A stretch of DNA of 64,000 nucleotides. Origin: Palsa-513 sp036510225. Lineage in GTDB: Bacteria; Actinomycetota; Thermoleophilia; Solirubrobacterales; Solirubrobacteraceae. The position numbers were made by a program, and so were the translations under genes. The stretch is taken from assembly GCA_036510225.1 (NCBI GenBank), contig DATCEH010000092.1, forward strand, positions 1-64,000, in the 5' to 3' direction. Position 1 is the stretch's first letter. Every line of letters starts with the position of its first letter. The notes beneath the pieces were generated by a model. The model had not been told where the DNA came from, searched no databases, and worked only from the letters and a program-made list of their open reading frames with translations. Positions 7,773-15,050 of this stretch are shown piece after piece.

Positions 7773-8177
7773 TCAGCCCGACGCCGTCAACGACTTCGGC
7801 CGCTCGGATCCCGCGTACTTCGACAGGAACCTCGCCACCGCCTGCGCATCCGACCCGACGACGATGTTCTCGGGCATCGTCGCCCCCGTGAACCCGCCGT
7901 TCTCGATCGCATACAGCACCTGCGCCATCGTCTCCGGCCGGGTGTTGAAGTTCGGGCCGTTGATCCGCTGGCGGTCGTTGAGCTTCTCCGCCGACCCCTC
8001 CGCTCCGACCGCGTCCAGCGTGTGGCAGCCCGAGCAGTGGTCGAGGAAGAGCTGCGCCCCGTTGTAGTTCGGGTCGCTCTTGGCCACCTTGACGCCCGCC
8101 GACCCGCATCCCGAGAGTCCCACCGTGGCGAGCCCTACAACGCTTGCGGCGGCTGCGATCTTCGCGCGTCGGCTCAT
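7773..8177 (-). CDS. Monoheme c-type cytochrome lipoprotein
   Basis: This 134-residue protein has a lipoprotein signal with lipobox LSGC (Cys24) and a single CSGCH heme site at 48-52 followed by a class I cytochrome c domain. NGGFTGATMPENIV supplies the probable axial Met. It would be anchored on the outer face of the membrane and carry single electrons. It lies 50 bp downstream of serS in the divergent sense and shares a promoter region with a cupredoxin-like lipoprotein gene. Its redox partners are not encoded nearby. Confidence 0.88.
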   Translation of the reverse strand: MSRRAKIAAAASVVGLATVGLSGCGSAGVKVAKSDPNYNGAQLFLDHCSGCHTLDAVGAEGSAEKLNDRQRINGPNFNTRPETMAQVLYAIENGGFTGATMPENIVVGSDAQAVARFLSKYAGSERPKSLTASG

Positions 8178-8187
8178 GCCGGCGCAG

Positions 8188-8201
8188 ATGATACGGATAA
8201 T
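8188..8201. promoter_or_regulatory. Back-to-back -10 boxes of the divergent cytochrome c and cupredoxin genes
   Basis: On the minus strand TATCAT (8193 to 8188) lies 10 nt before the cytochrome start at 8177. On the plus strand GATAAT (8196-8201) lies 10 nt before the ATG at 8212. The two boxes are 2 bp apart, so each -35 region falls inside or beside the other gene and both leaders are nearly absent. RNA polymerase could occupy only one direction at a time. Confidence 0.45.
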
Positions 8202-8211
8202 GGTCCGCTCG

Positions 8212-8622
8212 ATGCCGGCCGTTGGCCACCACCCACCCCGTCCCCTCGCCCTCCTCGGAGCCATCGCCGCGATGCTCTGCCTCGCGGCCTGCGGCTCCCA
8301 CGTCGTGATCGTCAACTCCAGTGAGGTCCGCCTCCGGCTCGACGAGTTCAGCATCACCCCGCAGACCGTTCAGGTCCATGCCGGGCGGATCAAGTTCGTC
8401 GCGGTCAACGCCGGCGTCGAGACCCACGATCTCGCCATCGAGACCGAGAAGCTCCGCACCGACGGAGACCCCAACATCCTCAACAAGCCCACCACCGCCC
8501 AGCCGGGTCAGGCGATTCCCCCGTTCAAGCTGACGCTCAAGCCCGGCCACTACAAGCTGATCGACACCGTCGCAAACCACGCCGACCTCGGCGACTACGG
8601 AACCCTGATCGTCGTTCCGTAG
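8212..8622 (+). CDS. Cupredoxin-like lipoprotein
   Basis: This 136-residue protein has a lipoprotein signal with lipobox LAAC (Cys27) and a plastocyanin-like beta domain containing LDEFSITPQTVQVHAGRIKF, GVETHDLAIE and LKPGHYKLIDTVANHADLG. A usual type-1 copper site needs two His, a Cys and a Met. Here the C-terminal loop has His but no Cys, so copper binding may be lost or altered. An upstream in-frame ATG at 8200 is an alternative start. It is divergent from a cytochrome c gene. Confidence 0.75.
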   Translation: MPAVGHHPPRPLALLGAIAAMLCLAACGSHVVIVNSSEVRLRLDEFSITPQTVQVHAGRIKFVAVNAGVETHDLAIETEKLRTDGDPNILNKPTTAQPGQAIPPFKLTLKPGHYKLIDTVANHADLGDYGTLIVVP

Positions 8623-8648
8623 GCCGGGCGGGAGGAATCCGCCCGGCC
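8622..8648 (+). terminator. Strong GC hairpin after the cupredoxin gene
   Basis: GGCCGGGCGG (8622-8631) pairs perfectly with CCGCCCGGCC (8639-8648) across a 7-nt loop, starting at the last base of the cupredoxin stop codon. There is no U run, so it would be a U-less terminator or an RNA 3'-end stabiliser. Confidence 0.55.
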
Positions 8649-8845
8649 GCGGCGAAACCGACCTCATCCCGGCGCCGGTATGGGCGGCCGCAGCACTCAC
8701 CCTCGCGACCGCTCTCCACGGCGGCAACCAGGGCCGGCGCCGGGCCCTTTCCCTCCCGCGCTCCGCGACGCTCGCCCGCAGCTCACCCGGAGACTCGCGC
8801 GCCGGGCAGCCTGGCCAGCTCGGTCTACGCCGTCGCCCGAGGTGC

Positions 8846-8851
8846 TAAAGA
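8846..8851 (+). promoter_or_regulatory. -10-like box of the flavin reductase gene
   Basis: TAAAGA ends 7 nt before the ATG at 8859, so transcription would begin at or within a base of the start codon (leaderless). Confidence 0.4.
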
Positions 8852-8858
8852 ACACCCG

Positions 8859-9371
8859 ATGGATCCCACGCTCGACCGGCAGCGCCGCTACCGGGAGGTG
8901 ATCGGCCACTTCGCGACCGGCGTCGCCGTGATCACCGGACAAGGGCCCGACGGGCCCGGCGGAATGACGGCGAACGCCCTCTGCTCGCTCTCGCTCGACC
9001 CCCTCCTCCTCCTCGTCTGCTTCGAGAACACCGCCCGGACCCTCCCGATCATCCGCAGCTCCCGCCGCTTCGCCGTCAACATCCTCGCCTCCGACCAGCT
9101 CGACACCTCTCTCCTGTTCGCCTCGAAGCTCGCCGAGGCCGACAAGTTCGCCGACGTCGACTACGACCTCCGGGCCGGGGTTCCCGTCCTCGCCGGCAGC
9201 CTCGCCTGGCTGGTCTGCGATCTGCGCGAGTTCGTCGCCGCCGGCGACCACGAGATCGCGATCGGCGCCGTCACGCAGATCGACCACGCCGCCGATCGCG
9301 AGCCCCTGCTCTGGTATCGCGGCGAGTATCGGGCGATCGCCGACTTCGGGGCAGGTCCCCGTTCCGGGTGA
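8859..9371 (+). CDS. Flavin reductase-like (FMN-binding split barrel) protein
   Basis: This 170-residue protein belongs to the HpaC/RutF/ActVB-type flavin reductases. It has YREVIGHFATGVAVITG, then GMTANALCSLSLDPLLLLVCF, and later SRRFAVNILASDQ. Such enzymes reduce FMN or FAD with NAD(P)H for a partner monooxygenase, or bind flavin in other roles. No partner monooxygenase is in the window. The last few codons lie at the edge of an interspersed repeat. The ATG is probably leaderless. Confidence 0.87.
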   Translation: MDPTLDRQRRYREVIGHFATGVAVITGQGPDGPGGMTANALCSLSLDPLLLLVCFENTARTLPIIRSSRRFAVNILASDQLDTSLLFASKLAEADKFADVDYDLRAGVPVLAGSLAWLVCDLREFVAAGDHEIAIGAVTQIDHAADREPLLWYRGEYRAIADFGAGPRSG

Positions 9372-9610
9372 TATTCCGCGGCCGCGCGGTGCTCACGCGG
9401 GCGGGGGGGCTTGGCGGGCATGCAGTCGACGACCATTCGCGCCGGGCTCAACGCGGTCAGAGGCCGGCGAGCCCTCCGCGGGGGACCGGGGTCGTGGAGA
9501 AGTGGACTCTCCAACGAAAGTAGTTGACTGACTCAGTCAGCTACTTTCGCGACGAAGGTCTCGCATCCACCTCCGCCGCCGCCCGGGCGGACGTCGGTCG
9601 ATCACATCCC
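9347..9610 (-). repeat. Interspersed palindromic repeat, copy A
   Basis: The copy reads on the minus strand from GGGATGTGATCGACC at about 9610, through the 31-nt near-palindrome at 9517-9547 (half site AAAGTAGTTGACTGA), to a distal part ending near 9347 that includes CGCGTGAGCA. It is collinear with copy C at 60.2 kb. It fills the convergent space between the flavin reductase gene and a membrane protein gene, and its end reaches into the last codons of the former. Confidence 0.8.
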
Positions 9611-9667
9611 CCGAACCCGAGTGACCCGGGCAACCATCTCACGATGAAGAGGTGCATCTGGTCCGGC

Positions 9668-10126
9668 TCAGAACCCGTGGGCCGTCCCCCAGGCCCGCAG
9701 CGCGAGGAAGCAGACGACCAACGCTGCCGCCGCCATCACGCCCATCTCCCGCCGGAGGATCGAGACGACGACCGACCGCTGGTCGTCCTCCGGCAGCTCG
9801 CCGACCGCCTGGGCGTCGGCGAGACCTCGGGCGACCAGAACCTGCTCGGCCGCGGCCAGGCGCAGCTGCTCGGCGAGCATCCCGATCGCCAGGGGGAGCA
9901 GGGCGTAGATGTAGAAGAGACCGTCGTTCGGCCGCCGGCCGGCGACCCACAGGCCCCCCACGAGGAGGCCGAAGACGAGGCTCCCGACCTGGCCGGCCCT
10001 GACCCCGAGCCAGAATCCCCGGCTCTCCTCCACGCGGTACCAGCGAAGCCAGCCGTACGCGCCGGCGAGGCCATTCACGACGGCCACGGCGACGGCCGCC
10101 CAGGCCACGAGATCCCGGGTCGTCAT
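9668..10126 (-). CDS. Small integral membrane protein
   Basis: This 152-residue protein has about four hydrophobic helices (near residues 7-24, 37-58, 66-82 and 127-147) and a charged loop between the last two. No known motif is visible. ATG at 10126 is taken because it begins just before the first helix (MTTRDLVAWAAVAV). It is divergent from nuoA across a 92-bp spacer, but nothing ties it to Complex I. Confidence 0.6.
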   Translation of the reverse strand: MTTRDLVAWAAVAVAVVNGLAGAYGWLRWYRVEESRGFWLGVRAGQVGSLVFGLLVGGLWVAGRRPNDGLFYIYALLPLAIGMLAEQLRLAAAEQVLVARGLADAQAVGELPEDDQRSVVVSILRREMGVMAAAALVVCFLALRAWGTAHGF

Positions 10127-10206
10127 GGGCTCACACGTACCCTCACGATCGCCCCGAATATGTATCCCCTGCCACAAGCCGCCGGCAGACGCGGTCGGCT
10201 CGGTGA

Positions 10207-10212
10207 TATAAC
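10207..10212 (+). promoter_or_regulatory. -10 box of the nuo operon promoter
   Basis: TATAAC ends 6 nt before the GTG start of nuoA at 10219, which places the predicted +1 on the first base of the start codon. The nuo mRNA is therefore predicted to be leaderless. There is no ribosome site before nuoA. A -35 box is not obvious. Confidence 0.5.
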
Positions 10213-10218
10213 GCCGGG

Positions 10219-10575
10219 GTGATCAGGACCTACCTGCCCGCCATCGTCTTCCTCATCGTCGGCGGGGCCGTGGCCGGGGCCTTCGCCTTCCTGAACACCC
10301 TGTTGGGCCCGAAGCGGAAGATCGCCTCGAAGACCGACCCGTACGAGTGCGGGCTCCCGTCGGAGATCAAGCACGGGTTCCGCTTCGGGATCAGCTTCTA
10401 CCTGATCGCGATGCTGTTCATCCTCTTCGATATCGAGGTCATCTTTCTCTATCCGGTGGCCATTCGCCTCCGTGCGTTCGGCGCGTTCGCACTTTACGAG
10501 ATCATCGGCTTCGTCGTGCTGCTTGTCGTCGCCTTCGTCTATGTCTGGCGCAGAGGAGCCCTCGAATGGAAATAG
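10219..10575 (+). CDS. nuoA: NADH-quinone oxidoreductase subunit A
   Basis: This 118-residue membrane subunit of Complex I has three helices. The conserved loop KTDPYECGLPSE is followed by FRFGISFYLIAMLFILFDIE, which carries the functionally important acidic residues. It is the first gene of a 14-gene operon. It starts with GTG, apparently leaderless, and overlaps nuoB by 10 bp. Confidence 0.96.
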   Translation: MIRTYLPAIVFLIVGGAVAGAFAFLNTLLGPKRKIASKTDPYECGLPSEIKHGFRFGISFYLIAMLFILFDIEVIFLYPVAIRLRAFGAFALYEIIGFVVLLVVAFVYVWRRGALEWK

Positions 10576-11216
10576 TCGATCAGACACCCGTCGACGCGAG
10601 CGCGTTCCGGGCCCGCCAGCTCAAGGCCCGCGACATGCTGCGGGGCGACCTCGACGGCCAGGCGCTCGAGCAGTACGTCGAGGAGCGCGTGCTGCCCACG
10701 ACGATGGAGAAGGCCGTCGCCTGGGCCCGCGGGAACTCGATGTACCCGGCGACCTTCGGCCTGGCGTGCTGCGCGATCGAGATGATGACCGTCTACGCCG
10801 CGCGGGTCGACATCGCCCGCTTCGGCATGGAGGCGACCCGCGCGTCGCCGCGTCAGGCGGACCTGCTGATCATCTCGGGCCGCGTGTCGATCAAGATGGC
10901 GCCGATCGTCCGGCGGATCTATGACCAGATGCTCGAGCCGAAGTGGGCGATCGCGATGGGCGCGTGCTCGTCGTCGATGGGCGTCTTCAACAACTACGCG
11001 ATCGTCCCGGCCGACAAGTTCATGCCCGTGGATCTCCACGTCCCCGGCTGCCCGCCCCGCCCGGAGGCCCTGATGCACGGGATCCTCAAGCTGCGCAACA
11101 TGATCCAGCTGGATCCGGCGCTCAGCTGGCGGGCGCAGTACGGTGCGGAGGGCACCGAAGAGGTCATCGACGTCGACCGGCCGGCCGCCGGGCCCGCCGC
11201 CCCAGCCGATGCCTGA
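10566..11216 (+). CDS. nuoB: NADH-quinone oxidoreductase subunit B
   Basis: This 216-residue peripheral-arm subunit carries iron-sulfur cluster N2. Its Cys ligands are visible as FGLACCAIEMM, MGACSSSMG and VPGCPPRPEALM. It passes electrons to quinone together with NuoD. The ATG at 10566 lies within the end of nuoA. A longer upstream reading frame is out of phase with the family and was rejected. The C-terminal tail is Ala/Pro-rich and overlaps nuoC by 8 bp. Confidence 0.96.
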   Translation: MEIVDQTPVDASAFRARQLKARDMLRGDLDGQALEQYVEERVLPTTMEKAVAWARGNSMYPATFGLACCAIEMMTVYAARVDIARFGMEATRASPRQADLLIISGRVSIKMAPIVRRIYDQMLEPKWAIAMGACSSSMGVFNNYAIVPADKFMPVDLHVPGCPPRPEALMHGILKLRNMIQLDPALSWRAQYGAEGTEEVIDVDRPAAGPAAPADA

Positions 11217-11715
11217 CGCGACCGAGCTCGAGCTGATCGCCCACGCGATGCGCGACGCCGACCCCGACAGCGTGATCGGCACGGTCTACCACCGCGACCG
11301 GGGCACCCTGCTGGTCAACCCGCCGGCGATCAGGGCGACCCTCGAGCGCCTGCGCGAGCGGGGCTACGGCTTCCTCTCGAGCGTCCACGGGGTCGACTAC
11401 TACCCCGAGGAGCCGCGCCTCGGCGTCCACTACGAGCTGCTCGACATGGAGCGCGTCGATCGCCTGACCGTCAAGCTCCGCGTCCCCCTCGACGATCCGC
11501 ACGTCGACTCGGTCACCGGGGCCTGGCCGACGGCCGACCACCAGGAGCGGGAGGTCTACGACATGTTCGGCGTGATCTTCGACGGCCATCCCGACCTCCG
11601 GCGGATCCTGATGCCCGAGGACTACGAGGGCCACCCCCAGCGGCGGGACTTCCCGATCGGCGGCGAGCCGGTCCACTTCACGTACAACGCGACGGCCCGC
11701 AGGACGGCCGGGTGA
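11209..11715 (+). CDS. nuoC: NADH-quinone oxidoreductase subunit C
   Basis: This 168-residue hydrophilic subunit (30-kDa family) is part of the quinone-reducing module. The family block is visible as HQEREVYDMFGVIFDGHPDLRRI, followed by MPEDYEGHPQRRDFP. The ATG at 11209 sits in the last codons of nuoB. The stop overlaps the nuoD GTG as GTGA. Confidence 0.95.
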   Translation: MPDATELELIAHAMRDADPDSVIGTVYHRDRGTLLVNPPAIRATLERLRERGYGFLSSVHGVDYYPEEPRLGVHYELLDMERVDRLTVKLRVPLDDPHVDSVTGAWPTADHQEREVYDMFGVIFDGHPDLRRILMPEDYEGHPQRRDFPIGGEPVHFTYNATARRTAG

Positions 11716-12947
11716 GCACGTACCGCGAGCAGGAGCAGTCGATCACGCTGTCGCCGGTGCCCGAGCAGCTCGGCCAGGCACGCGACCAGCTCCTGACCCT
11801 CAACATCGGCCCGCACCACCCGTCGACCCACGGGGTCCTGCGGCTGCTGGTGACGCTCGAGGGAGAGATCGTCCGCGACATCACGCCGATCGTCGGGTAC
11901 GTCCACACGGGGATCGAGAAGACCGCCGAGGACAAGGCCTACTGGAAGGCGATCCCCGTCATCGAGCGGATGGACTACCTCTCGTACTACTTCAACTCGT
12001 TCGCCTTCTGCGGCGCCGTCGAGACGCTGCTCGACATCGAGGTCCCGACGCGTGCCCAGTACCTCCGGGTGATCCATCTCGAGCTCAACCGGATCATGTC
12101 CCACCTCGTCTGGCTGGGAACGAGCATCATCGACCTCGGGGCGATCTCGGTCTTCTTCTACGCCTTCCGCGAGAAGGAGCGGATCCTCGACCTCTTCGAG
12201 ATGTCCTCCGGCCAGCGGATGCACACCCGGTACTTCCAGGTCGGCGGCGTGATGGAGGACATCCCGGCGGGCTTCGAGGCCAAGCTGCGCGAGTTCATCG
12301 CGATCATGCCGAAGGCGGCCGACCAGTACGCCGACCTGCTCAGCCGCAACGAGATCGTCCTCGGGCGACTCCGGGGGGTCTGCCCGCTCGACGTCGAGAC
12401 CCTGCTGCGCTGGGGCGTCACCGGACCCCTCCTGCGGGCGGCCGGCAACCCGTGGGACCTGCGCAAGGCCGCGCCCTACAGCTCGTATGACCACTTCGAC
12501 TTCAAGATCCCGGTCGGGACCGCCGGCGACAACTGGGATCGTTATGCCGTCCGCCTGGCCGAGATCCACGAGTCGGTGAAGATCATCGAGCAGGCGCTCG
12601 ACGGCCTCCCCGAGGGACCGCACATCACCGGCGACCGCAAGGTCGCCCTGCCGCCCCGCCACGAGCTCGCCACGTCGATGGAGGCGCTGATCCACCACTT
12701 CAAGCTCGTCACCGAGGGCTTTCGCGTCCCGCCGGGCGAGGTCTACTACGCGACGGAGTCCCCGCGCGGCGAGCTCGGCTGCTTCGTGCGCTCGGACGGC
12801 TCGTCCAAGCCGGCCCGCGTCCACATGCGGGATCCGAGCTTCGTCAACCTCCAGGCGTTCGCGCCGATGGCCAGCAACTCGTACATCGCCGATCTGATCG
12901 CCACGCTCGCGATGCTCGACCCCGTACTCGGGGGGATCGACCGATGA
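11712..12947 (+). CDS. nuoD: NADH-quinone oxidoreductase subunit D
   Basis: This 411-residue 49-kDa-type subunit lines the quinone pocket beside cluster N2. GPHHPSTHGVLRLLV carries the conserved His, and GYVHTGIEKTAE and RGELGCFVRSDGS are also diagnostic. It starts with a GTG overlapping the nuoC stop. Its TGA is overlapped by an ATG (ATGA at 12944-12947) that opens a 10-codon micro-ORF leading to nuoE. Confidence 0.97.
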   Translation: MSTYREQEQSITLSPVPEQLGQARDQLLTLNIGPHHPSTHGVLRLLVTLEGEIVRDITPIVGYVHTGIEKTAEDKAYWKAIPVIERMDYLSYYFNSFAFCGAVETLLDIEVPTRAQYLRVIHLELNRIMSHLVWLGTSIIDLGAISVFFYAFREKERILDLFEMSSGQRMHTRYFQVGGVMEDIPAGFEAKLREFIAIMPKAADQYADLLSRNEIVLGRLRGVCPLDVETLLRWGVTGPLLRAAGNPWDLRKAAPYSSYDHFDFKIPVGTAGDNWDRYAVRLAEIHESVKIIEQALDGLPEGPHITGDRKVALPPRHELATSMEALIHHFKLVTEGFRVPPGEVYYATESPRGELGCFVRSDGSSKPARVHMRDPSFVNLQAFAPMASNSYIADLIATLAMLDPVLGGIDR

Positions 12948-12976
12948 GACCGACGAGACCGACGAGGCATCGATGA
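12944..12976 (+). CDS. 10-codon micro-ORF bridging nuoD and nuoE
   Basis: ATG at 12944 overlaps the nuoD stop (ATGA). The peptide would be MRPTRPTRHR, and TGA at 12974-12976 overlaps the nuoE ATG (ATGA). All four Arg codons are rare types in such DNA (AGA, AGA, AGG, CGA). The same bases supply a GAGG ribosome site 6 nt before nuoE and contain a short ACCGACGAG duplication, so the ORF could be a by-product of that sequence. Confidence 0.35.
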   Translation: MRPTRPTRHR

Positions 12977-13752
12977 GCGCGGCCGGCCGCCGGGCCAAGC
13001 GCAGCCGGGCCGACGCCGCGTCACAGACGGGGTCGCCGGCCGCGGCGGCCGAAGCCGAGTCGATCGAGCGCCGGCGCGTCCGGCACGCGCGGATCCCCCG
13101 CTACGCCCACGGGTCGCGAGTCCCCGGCTGGGACGACGCGGCCGACCTGACGAAGGACCCGTCCGAGCTCCCCGATCCCGCGCAGGTCGACGTCCCCCGG
13201 GCGCTGCGCCTGGAGATCGAGGCGGCGATGGCGAAGTACCCGGACTCCCGCTCGGCCGCCCTGCCGGCCCTGGCCGCGGCCCAGCGCGTCCACGGGTGGT
13301 GCTCGCCGGAGGCGATCGAGCAGGCCGCGTGCGTGATGGCACTGACACCCGGCTACCTGACGGCGGTCGCGACCTTCTACGACATGTTCGAGATGCACCC
13401 GGCCGGGAAGCACGCGATCTACGTGTGCACGAACATCTCCTGCTCGCTGTGCGGGGCCGACGAGCTCCACGCGGCGATCTCGAGCGCGGTCGACGGCGAC
13501 CCGGACTTCAACGTCCGGTCCTTCGAGTGCCTCGGCGCCTGCGACATCGCGCCGATGGCCTCGGTCAACGGGATCTACGTCGGGCCGATCTCACTCGACG
13601 AGGTCGACGCCCTGATCGACGACCTCCGCGAGGACCGCTCGCCCCTCCCGGCCAGGCAGCTCAACCGCCGCCCGAGCACCGACGCGGGAGCGAACGACTT
13701 CCCAGGCGGCACACCCGCCGACCAGCGGCCAGAAAACGGAGGACCCTCGTGA
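12973..13752 (+). CDS. nuoE: NADH-quinone oxidoreductase subunit E
   Basis: This 259-residue thioredoxin-fold subunit binds the 2Fe-2S cluster N1a through CTNISCSLC and CLGAC. It is part of the NADH dehydrogenase module with NuoF. Compared with the usual 160-180 residues it has a basic, Ala/Arg-rich N-terminal extension of about 70 residues and a Pro-rich C-terminal tail of about 35 residues. The GAGG site before ATG 12973 supports this start. The stop overlaps nuoF (GTGA). Confidence 0.94.
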   Translation: MSAAGRRAKRSRADAASQTGSPAAAAEAESIERRRVRHARIPRYAHGSRVPGWDDAADLTKDPSELPDPAQVDVPRALRLEIEAAMAKYPDSRSAALPALAAAQRVHGWCSPEAIEQAACVMALTPGYLTAVATFYDMFEMHPAGKHAIYVCTNISCSLCGADELHAAISSAVDGDPDFNVRSFECLGACDIAPMASVNGIYVGPISLDEVDALIDDLREDRSPLPARQLNRRPSTDAGANDFPGGTPADQRPENGGPS

Positions 13753-15050
13753 GCGGAAGCCTGCTGTTCAAGGGGATCGACGAGCCTCACCTCAACACGC
13801 TCGAGGTGTACGAGCGCCGGGGCGGGTACAGCTCGATGCGCCGGGCCCTGAGCATGCCGGCCGAGGCCGTCCTCAACGAGCTGCTCGCGTCGGGGATCCG
13901 CGGCCGGGGGGGCGCGGGCTTCGCGATGGGCAAGAAGGTCAGCTTCCTGCCGAAGGGGACGATGGACAAGTACCTCGTCTGCAACGCCGACGAGTCCGAG
14001 CCGGGGACCTTCAAGGACCGCGAGCTGCTGCAGAAGAGCCCGCACATGCTGATCGAGGGGATCGTGATCGCGGCCCACGCCGGCCAGCTCAACCACTCGT
14101 TCATCTACATCCGCGGCGAGTACGCCGAGCAGGCGACGATCCTCGAGGCGGCCGTCGCCGAGGCCTACGCGGCCGGCTACCTCGGCGAGAACATCCTCGG
14201 GTCGGAGCTCAGCCTGCCGCTGGTCGTCCACCGGGGCGCGGGCGCGTACATCTGCGGCGAGGAGACCGGCCTGCTCGACTCGCTCGAGGGCAAACGCGGC
14301 AACCCCCGCCTGAAGCCGCCGTTCCCGGCGATCCAGGGGCTCTACCAGGGGCCGACGCTGATCAACAACGTCGAGACGCTGTGCACCGTCCCCCACATCA
14401 TCGCGATGGGCGGCGACGAGTACGCCAAGCTCGGGGTCGAGACGTCGACCGGCACGAAGCTCGTCTCGGTCTCCGGGCACGTCCAGCGGCCGGGCAACTA
14501 CGAGATCGAGCTGGGGACGCCGGCCCGGGAGATCATCTACGACCTGGCCGGCGGCCCGCCAGCCGGACGCGCGGTCAAGCTCTGGTTCCCCGGCGGGTCG
14601 AGCTCGCCCGTCCTGACGGCGGACGAGCTCGATCTCCCGTACGACTTCAACACGCTCGCGAAGGCCGGGTCGATGCTCGGGTCGGGGGCGATCATCGTCG
14701 TCGACGACTCGACACCGGTCCTCGACGTCGCCCTCAAGCTGGCGAAGTTCTACCGCCACGAGTCGTGCGGGAAGTGCACGCCGTGCCGGGAGGGGACCAA
14801 CTGGACGGTCCGCATGCTCGAGCGGATCGAGCTGGGCGAGGCCACGCCGATGGACCTCGACATCATGGCCTCGGTCCAGGACCAGATCATCGGCAACTGC
14901 CTGTGCGTGCTCGGCGACGCGATGGCGATGCCGATCGGCGCGATGATCAAGCGCTTCCGCGGGGAGTTCGAGGCCCACATGGAAGCGGCTCAGCTCGCTG
15001 GGTCGGCGTCGGGCTCGTCGAGTGCATTGGCTGCACAGGGGGCTCTCTAG
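13749..15050 (+). CDS. nuoF: NADH-quinone oxidoreductase subunit F
   Basis: This 433-residue flavoprotein subunit oxidises NADH. The NADH-binding GRGGAGFAMGKK, the FMN region GAGAYICGEETGLLDSLEGK, and the 4Fe-4S N3 ligands ESCGKCTPCREG with a later NCLC are all present. GTG at 13749 overlaps the nuoE stop. The last about 20 residues (Ala/Ser/Gly) are variable, and the TAG stop shares one base with the nuoG GTG. Confidence 0.97.
   Translation: MSGSLLFKGIDEPHLNTLEVYERRGGYSSMRRALSMPAEAVLNELLASGIRGRGGAGFAMGKKVSFLPKGTMDKYLVCNADESEPGTFKDRELLQKSPHMLIEGIVIAAHAGQLNHSFIYIRGEYAEQATILEAAVAEAYAAGYLGENILGSELSLPLVVHRGAGAYICGEETGLLDSLEGKRGNPRLKPPFPAIQGLYQGPTLINNVETLCTVPHIIAMGGDEYAKLGVETSTGTKLVSVSGHVQRPGNYEIELGTPAREIIYDLAGGPPAGRAVKLWFPGGSSSPVLTADELDLPYDFNTLAKAGSMLGSGAIIVVDDSTPVLDVALKLAKFYRHESCGKCTPCREGTNWTVRMLERIELGEATPMDLDIMASVQDQIIGNCLCVLGDAMAMPIGAMIKRFRGEFEAHMEAAQLAGSASGSSSALAAQGAL

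Noticed and set aside
6469..7800. T-box riboswitch upstream of serS
   Set aside because: The gene is on the minus strand and the sequence before its GTG shows only a ribosome site and about 50 bp to the next gene. There is no room for a T-box leader.
8212..8622. Functional type-1 copper site in the 8.2-kb cupredoxin-like lipoprotein
   Set aside because: The domain is cupredoxin-like, but the ligand Cys expected in the C-terminal loop is missing, so I did not call it a copper carrier. The protein at 46.9 kb does have the full ligand set.
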